From positions 58,973,232 to 59,037,231 of the forward strand of contig OZ010574.1 of assembly GCA_963932145.1 (NCBI GenBank): a stretch of 64,000 nt of DNA, given 5' to 3'. The notes below the pieces were generated by a model that searched no databases, was not told the origin of the DNA, and saw nothing but the letters and a program-made list of their open reading frames with translations. Origin of the DNA: Acanthosepion lycidas (lineage: Eukaryota; Mollusca; Cephalopoda; Sepiida; Sepiidae). A program made the translations under genes and the position numbers. This document shows, in pieces, positions 56,289 to 64,000 of this stretch; positions within the stretch are counted from its first letter, which is position 1, and each line of letters opens with the position of its first letter.

Positions 56289-58215
56289 CTGTTCTGTTAT
56301 TTTAATATTTGTGGGGAGCAAGATCTATCAACATTTCATTGTGTATGCAGACAAAGCAATGAATGATGAAACTTCCATTGTAGAGATGTATAAAGAGATT
56401 CCAGCATTTCTGAAATTCTAATTGTGTGTGAGAGACTTTTCTCTATTGGGTAATATTGTTGGGTTAACAACCAGCAGAAACCATCAACACTTTGGCTGTT
56501 ATAAGCTATTTTCTCCTCTAATTCTTTGTTCAATGTGTGTGAATAGTAAATGAGTACTTCCCTGCTAAAGATTTACACAATGGTAATTTATCTTTACTAT
56601 GTACTAGTCATATCTTTTTAAATGTTAACAAGATTGAACTTATTTGTTGATGTAAGTTTCATGTGATATTCTATTTGCAGAATGGGAGTATCTTAAGGAC
56701 AAATGGCAATTCTCAAAGAAGCAGTCTTTTTTTCTTTAACTTGGGAATGCCATAATTCAGTTTATATCATTTACATTAACTTTTTTTTTTCCTTTTTAAT
56801 TCATTAGGTGTGTTTTCCATAAAAAGATATACTCTTAGTGCATCCTAGTTAGTTATTTAGATATTTTTAATAGCACCTTTAGACAAGGAGGTAGTGAAGT
56901 GTTAATTTTACGTTCCTTGTTTTAAAGATAAATAAGATAAAAAAAAAATGTATATTGCACTCTGAATGTTCAGAGTGACTGTTGACAAAAGGGTGTTGAT
57001 AGTAACGGTTTTTAAATATTCAGAATGTAAACAGAAATTTAACTCACTTTCAACTGAACTAAGTGATGTTAATGAGTATGAAAAAAAAAATATCCTTGTC
57101 AGTTTTTTGTTTTATTTTATGAGACATATTCATTAATTGTGTGTGTAATATATATATATATATATGCATACACATGGTGTGTCAGGAATACCTCTCACAT
57201 AATAGTAAGATATTAGCTTGAAGACAACATTGTCACTAATGTCTTACCATTATGTAGGTGGTAGTTCTGCTGCACCCTGTATAAACATGTGTTCAGAACT
57301 TCTGTAAACATTTTACCTAAATTTTTCAGTTATTGCACTCAGTAAATCTCTATATATAATTCAGTTGGCTATTTTATGGAGTAAGAAAAAAAATTTAAAT
57401 ACTGGTTAAGATTTTTAAGGAATTTTTATCAAGTCTGATCACTTATTTAGAAGTTATTTGTACAAGCATAAAATTTTTTTACAGTAGAACTATATATTCA
57501 TATTACTGAACTTTGTACATCAATTAGGGTTAAAGTTTTGAACATAACAAGTTTCATCTTTGACAATTGCTTAATTTAATATATTGGTATTACTGTATCA
57601 CGAGATATATTGCAATTAAAGCCTTCTAAGTATTTACTGAATTCATGCCATCTTTGTATTTTGGATGGTATATACTCATGTCATAAAGTTTAAAAGTTAC
57701 TTTGGGGAATCATAATCTGATGGATATTTAATCAAACAAAATTCAATGCTTAGTTTAATGTGATTTAGTTCTATGTAACTTTTGTGTACAGTTTTGGAAA
57801 CAAATTTTTGTATACTTTCTCTTTGTTTCTGGCTCCCTCTTCTCATCTAAGTGGTTTATGCTTTTACAATGGTTTATTGGATTTCATATTTAAATTGCAA
57901 AGATATTAAGTCACTGAATGGATTTAATAATTATTTATTTCACATAGTTTTTGTTCCTTTGTTCTACTTAATGTGGTTAAAATGCTTTAAAATCTTGTTT
58001 TATGCCGATAGCTTTTTTTCTCAGTTGACTTCAGTTTTTATAAAGAAAAATTAAAATTCGTCCCTGAGATTTTAATCTGAAAAGGTATATTTTGTAATAA
58101 TGACTAGCCATTGTTTGGAGCAGTGTCTTTATTTTTCATTCATTCTAGATTCTCTATCACATGCTTCAGTTAATGAGAGTTTTAAGACAGGATTTCTTTC
58201 TCTTGCCTTTTATAG
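55167..58215. other. ATXN2 intron 17 (if the microexon is real)
   Basis: AT-rich with a long T-run at 56,250-56,284 and a short (TA)n at about 57,149-57,165. One palindromic MITE at 57,173-57,279. No gene seen. Confidence 0.5.
57173..57279. mobile_element. Palindromic MITE, about 107 bp, diverged
   Basis: The left half (catggtgtgtcaggaatacc ... cacataatagtaagatatta) pairs with the right half (ctaatgtcttaccattatgt ... gctgcaccctg) over about 45 bp with scattered mismatches. A TA precedes and follows the element. The CAGGGTG-type end suggests a Tc1/mariner-group source. Confidence 0.55.
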
Positions 58216-58236
58216 CTTTGGATGGTAAAACCTGAT
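58216..58236 (+). CDS. ATXN2: Possible ATXN2 microexon (21 nt)
   Basis: A strong pyrimidine tract (gatttctttctcttgcctttt) and atag acceptor precede 21 bases reading LWMVKPD, followed by a consensus donor gtaagt. Phase 0 in and out, matching the phase 0 end of exon 17, so it can be included or skipped in frame. No homology support was found; chance occurrence is possible. Confidence 0.4.
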
Positions 58237-58304
58237 GTAAGTATAATCACTGTTTCGTCATGAGTGTCCAAGGATTGAAATTTTCCAGGAACATTTTTTT
58301 CCTT

Positions 58305-58335
<31 letters not shown>

Positions 58336-58339
58336 CCTT

Positions 58340-58370
<31 letters not shown>

Positions 58371-61300
58371 CTTTGTTTTTATTCTTGTCCTTTTTAATTA
58401 TCCTTACCCTTTCTTAAACATTACAAAATTAACTTCACTATTTTTAAATTGAGATAGTTGTTGGATTAACTACATCACTTGTCAAATTTATACTCAAATT
58501 AAAATCTTCCAATTACTATAAAGTGAGTGAAAACTTTAGAAAATAATTTTTTTTTAATTCCTTTTGCTTTTACAATTATGTTAACCTTTTCACTTGAGTT
58601 ATTTGAAACAATCTCATTTAACTTTAATGAATCTTTTATATCTGAGATTTTGTTTCTAATTTGTTTTTTATGATAAGCCACAAATGGCAGGATATTTTCT
58701 GTAGGTTTTTTTTTTTTTTTTTTATTTGATTTACATTTAAACGTAAACTTATCTGGCATTCATAGTAAGACAAAACTTTAAAGCTTATGATTTTCATGAT
58801 TATTAATGATTCATTGTTATATATCTTTTAACCTGTGACATGATTAATTCTTTAGGTTTCATTATAAAGGCCATATATATATATATATATGTGACTTTTT
58901 TTCTTTTTTTTTTTTTTTTTACAAAATCATATTGCACCCACCTGTGTTAGATAAAATACTTTGTATAGTTTTACAGAGCAAAATGATAACCTACTTAAAT
59001 AATTGCTTTTAAATTTGGAAAGCTTTGTAAATGTTTTTTTTTTTTTTTTTTTTTTATATATTAAAGAATGTTATATTCCCTCTCTCCTTAATTTTGAGTA
59101 ATTCAGTAATTTTTCCCTATTGCTTTATTTTCTATATATCAAAACATCCATATGAAAAAATGCCTACACAACTATTATGCAAGTTATTTTTAAGGAACCT
59201 GCTTATGTACTGAAATATATATATATGATTTTGGGCAACATTCTTTTACTCAATCTTTTTTTTTTTTTTTTTTCAAGCCAGAGAGATAATTACTCACTTG
59301 AAAAATGTTTGTTTCAGATTATTTTGAAAGTTAACTCACTATTACTGGTTTTTGTATTTAAAATAAAAACGATTGTGTAGCTATTTCTTTAAATATATTA
59401 AAATATTTAAAGAATGATATTCAGTTTAGTAATAGAAAGTGTTAAAAAATGCTTGAAATGCTTTCATATTTGAAGGGAAACTTATTTTCAAGAGGGTACA
59501 TTAGACATAGAAAAACTTCTAGAATGATGTATGCATAATATTTTAAGTTACTATGCTTTTATTTTTTAACTTCTGACCATACTTTACACAATTTATTACA
59601 CGGTTAATTTTCAATTTGAATAGTTTTTTTATTTATCCTATATCATTAATGAATCAGAAAATTAATCTTTAAAACATTAGCATTGAGTTAATTCATTTTA
59701 ATATATTTAAAAATAAGAAAAATTTTATCTTGTCTATTGAAACAAATGTTTATAACTACTAAGAAAATGCTACTTTTTATGTGATTTGAACATTGTGTTG
59801 ACAAAAACATTTTTTATAGTAGGTAAATTTTTAATGGTAATTTTATATTACAAACTTCATACTTTTTACAATATAAAAGATTAAGTGTAGCAAATGAATT
59901 TGACATTTTCTTAATGATTATTCAAAATAAATGAAAAACCAGATTTTATGAAAATTAGCAAGAGAACATTTTCAAAATTAGGTTAGTCTGTTAACACAAT
60001 CCGTAAAGATCGTCACTACACTCTAGTAATGGTCTGCCGTATGAGGTTGCTAATTATTACCATACCAGGGTCTCTAAGGAATTGCCACTATAAAGATGTT
60101 TTTGATTGTATATCTTATACAACCACTCCAGTTTTAATAGTAGACCATAAAGACCAAATCAGAACAAATTTAATAAAATTGCACCTGTTTTGTCAATTGT
60201 TCTTTAAATTGCTCTTCACATACCAGCTTATGTTTCAAGAGGAAGCACATGTGTGGAAAAAAAATCTCTGCTTGAAGCTGTCAAAATGCACTTAATTCAA
60301 GGAGATTCCAGTTTTGTGTAAAAAATATCTGCTTTTCTCCCACTCGCTTATCAAATGATTGCATTGGAAAACTTTTTTTTTTCTTTAAATCCTTTCATTT
60401 TCATTCAAAAATATTAATTGAATTTTTTAAAGATTTTATATTTTACAAAATAGTTTGTTTAAAATTTAAGCATAGTCCAACATAAAACATGAATTTGGAA
60501 TGTAAACAAACAATTTATATGGTCAGTAAATATATAAATTGTTAGAAAGCTATTTGTGGGGTGGTGGGCTCCCTTTACCTTGAATAATAGAAATGGCTCC
60601 TAATATGCTGTAATTAGTGGATATAATGAATCTTTAATAGATTGTAGTTTGGTATTTCTTTTATGGTAAGAATACTAACTTATCTGTGTGAATTATTGCT
60701 TTTTGAGTGGATGTTTGAATTTTAACATTGGTCTTGAATATTTTTACCTGTTTTGGTATAATCTTTGACTAATTTGGTTTGTTTTAATTTTGCTTATATA
60801 TCTTTAAAATGTATTCATATTGTTATTGGCTAATTATAAACTATTTTTATAATTTCTCTGATTTGTGTAATATTTTCTCTGAACATTAATCATCCTTACC
60901 AATCAATCATTAACAGTGTATAAAACATTAAGAACATGCAAATTTACTGCTCAGCACCAACATTATTGTTATGGCAAAATGATAAAAAAAATTACTTTCA
61001 ATTTCTTTACTAACTGTAAGAACAATTTTTGTTTGATACCAGATGCATTCAGTGCAATTAAATTACAAGTTCTCAGTAATTTGGTAATGTATTTCATAAA
61101 CAGTAAGAGTTGGTGTTGTATTAATATTTCTAGTTGTGCTAATAAAATTTGATAGGACTATAGCTGTGAGAACCACCAAAATTTAGAGCAAGTTATGCAA
61201 CTTATTGTGATCAATACATGAATTCATCTGAGATGTGTTGGTGTCGTAAAGGAAATTTATTCATCATTTGTTGTTTAGTTTCACATCCTGAAGCACGCAA

Positions 61301-64000
61301 TACTGTACAAATCTTGCTAACATGGTTTACTTTTAAAGGAAGTGATGAACTAATATTAAGGAGAAATTTCTAATCCCTTTCTTTATTTTTCATTTTTGCC
61401 TTGAACATTGTCATATAAGAATCTTGTTTTTAAGAGGCTGTTACATTAGATTGATTTCTGATCCAACTTTTCAATATTACATATCCAGTAATAACTAATT
61501 GTTGCTTCATGCACCATTGTTCCAACAATTGTTCAGTTTGTAATTTTATATTTGCAGCTTGGTTTTCTCCCTTTGTTCATTTCCTTATCTGATTGCAAGC
61601 TTCTTAAAGATTTTATAAAGCAATTTTAAAACCAAACTTATTCGTTTAATATAAATTTGGAGTTTATTAGAAAAGATAAACTTTAAAGATCAATTTATAA
61701 TTAATAACAGTACAGTATAATCTCATGCCAATAAACATCTCATTAATCAAAATCAAACGGTAATGTATTTATTAATAAATTGGATACAAAATTTTTTTAT
61801 TCTCACTACAATAATAATTCATAACAATTTCAAATGTCTTTGGTAAAAAGTTATTTATTCTCAAATATAGATTCATTTAAAATTAATTTATTATATATCT
61901 TGGCAACATCACAAACGTTTCAGATTATATTTGAGACACACTCCTATGAAAAATCAAATGAAATTCATAATTCAGTGAAAATTTACTGAAATAATCTTTG
62001 GAATTTATATAAATTTTTATCTAAATATCTAAACTTATTTCTAAAATGAATGGTAAGTCTATTAAGATTTGTCTCCATCTTAGATCTTGAAGGATTACTT
62101 TTTGTCTTTGGTATTATTGTGTACATATGTAATGTGATTAACTAGAACAAGGAATTGACAAGGAAAAATTCTGAATATTTTTTGTGTAGAGTTCTCAAAA
62201 ATTGGGAATGAAAATGCTACAAAATTGTGCATTGCTTTATAAGTTTGAAGTGAACAGTTTTGTTACTTATAAGTTTCATTTGATTTAGGAGGGAAAAATT
62301 TTAATTTTTGTCTGTTCTCACATGGGGAAACCAGTATTGATTATAAATGATCCTCATGTGAGTATTACCATTTTTTCAAGAAATACTCCCTTTTACCAAC
62401 TAATGAAAATTTGTGAGAAATATTCATTATTAAAAAAAGGTTTTCAAAATATCACAGTTGGAATGAACTTTAATGTGTGTGTGTGTGTGCACGCGCACAC
62501 AAAAAAAAACATGAAAACATCCATTAATTTTAGCATCAAATAATCTCAATATCTAGATGTAGATTTGTTTTTCTGAAAAATATTATGCCTACTTTCACTG
62601 CTACTCAAACATGATTGCTCATATTTAATTCATAAATGACTTAATTGAACTATTTAAACAAATTATTATTCTAGCTTTTTTTTTTTTTTTTCAAAAGGGC
62701 ATAACTATTAAATAATTTCTAGTGCAGATGTAACCTTCATGTATGTAAATGAATAGTCAACTGTATAATTGTTGATAGTTTTATTCGAATTAAGTTTTAA
62801 GTGAGCATGAATAAAACCACAGAATAGAACAAGATTGTGTATGCAAGGATGAGTTTAGACTGCAGCACCACAACAAAATGCTGAGGTGCCCTTAAAAAAC
62901 AAACCAAATCCACTGCAATTTTTGCTTTCAACTTAATATAATTTTTTTAAGAATGAAAAATGTTACATTTTTCTTAATAAGGTGGTTGTGGGGTTTTTCC
63001 TAGGAAAAAGTTTACTAGAGCCCTATGCAGATACATTTTCAAAGAAAAGTAGATGAAAGGAATTTCAACAAAGGTTATAAGTTTATTTCAATCATGCAAC
63101 ATTTGTGTCTACCAGAAATGAAATGAACATCATATGTATACACACACAATATATAGTAATAATACATTTCATTTTAAAACAGCAATACTTAAATAGACTA
63201 GTCCCCACAAAAAGGAAAGAAAATTACATGCATGTCAAAAAGTCGGGGATCAGTTTGATGTATTTATATTGTAAACAGGACACCACCACCATCCCCATCT
63301 AAAAATAGAAAATTAATGTTTTTCGATTCTGACAAATTGACTGAGAGGAAGTTCTTCAGAATGCTAGACAACAAAAATTAGGCTCAAAAATATTTTTATC
63401 TTTAACAAATTACTAATTAATATTCATGTTGGAAAGTAAAGGATCATTTTGACATTTACTGTACTTTTTCCTTTTTATTTTTTATTTTTTTCGATAATTA
63501 TTTTGATTTTATGCTGAAAAGGCTTTATATTTTTATACAGTAATACAACAATCTTGTTCTTTACACAACATATTCTAAGCTAATAATGTGGTAATGTTTG
63601 ATTTCTTTTTTGAAAATTCTCCACTGCAATGTATCATTGCTAATAATTCTAGTCATCATAATTTGTTACTTGTCAATAAAAAATATTTGATTTTAAAGCT
63701 TTTTGTTTTTATCAATTTTTTCAAGATTTTACATTCATATTATTTTTTATAGTTAGAAAATGTAAATTTTGCAAATTTGAAAAAAAAATTGCTGCAGTGT
63801 CCTCCTTTTTAAGGAGTCCACCAAGGCAATTTTTGCCTGCCCCTATTTTAGTCTAAACTCTTCCCTGTTCAGGTGTTTGTATGCTTATATATTACACATC
63901 AAAATGCATACAGTTTTTCTTTTTAAGCCTGTAAATTTATACTTTGTGATAAAATTTTGTCATAAGAATTTTTTTATTCTAAAATTGTATTATCAGTGGA
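58237..64000. other. Presumed ATXN2 intron sequence to the window end
   Basis: I found no further P/Q-rich exon in this region. It holds several T-runs (58,308-58,370, 58,706-58,722, 59,034-59,055), short (TA)n tracts (58,874-58,890) and a TG/CGCA tract at 62,476-62,500. Open frames here are short and unlike any protein I know. The remaining ATXN2 exons should lie to the right. Confidence 0.5.

Noticed and set aside
60029-60295. 88-residue plus-strand open frame
   Set aside because: No recognisable motif, AT-biased composition and no splice-site pattern linking it to ATXN2.

Overview
The window is AT-rich animal nuclear DNA with long introns, many (TA)n microsatellites, homopolymer A/T runs, and abundant Tc1/mariner relics and tRNA-derived SINEs. 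A fragment just right of the assembly gap (about 22,021-22,110) resembles a SINE very common in octopus DNA as I remember it, so a coleoid cephalopod is the likeliest source. That rests on memory of the repeat family, not on a search.

Two host genes are visible, head to head. On the minus strand, 7,603-7,805 is the first coding exon of a TBC1D10-type RabGAP; the rest of that gene lies left of the window. On the plus strand, an ataxin-2 (ATXN2) gene starts at 9,658 and runs rightward. I could chain 17 coding exons with matching phases to 55,166 (2,064 nt, 688 codons), plus a possible 21-nt microexon at 58,216-58,236. The chain covers a short basic N-terminus, the LSm domain (exons 5-7), LsmAD (exons 8-10), a Q/P/N/S-rich linker (exon 11), the PAM2 motif that binds poly(A)-binding protein (exon 15), and the start of the P/Q-rich C-terminal region. 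The 3' end of the gene is not in the window. The roughly 1.85 kb between the two start codons is the probable shared promoter region.

The rest is intronic or intergenic and is mostly old mobile DNA. From 1 to 5.4 kb: a 459-bp tandem repeat, a Helitron-like element, two copies of a non-coding TIR element (family A), and a dispersed repeat (family B). Intron 1 (9.7-16.9 kb): a third family A copy and a mariner relic. Intron 2 (17.0-34.1 kb): a Tigger-like MITE, several SINEs, a compact LTR-retrotransposon fossil with both LTRs, a 200-N gap, a 1-kb TIR element, a perfect MADE1-like MITE, a hAT-like relic, an RTE-type LINE endonuclease fragment, a Ty3/gypsy-type pol fossil, a piggyBac-like tail and a reversed family A copy. 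Introns 3-4: a chimeric 5S-rRNA/tRNA SINE and another mariner relic. Intron 7: a Tc1/mariner C-terminal relic. Intron 13 (46.8-50.7 kb): a Penelope-like reverse-transcriptase relic split by a family A copy, with a SINE beside it. Intron 16: a mariner with perfect TIRs carrying a 26-bp minisatellite. From 58.2 to 64 kb I see mainly anonymous intron.

I found no new multi-gene system. The more unusual signals are the 5S/tRNA chimeric SINE, the minisatellite inside a mariner, the five-copy non-coding TIR family, and the fragmented, skippable exons of the ATXN2 N-terminus.
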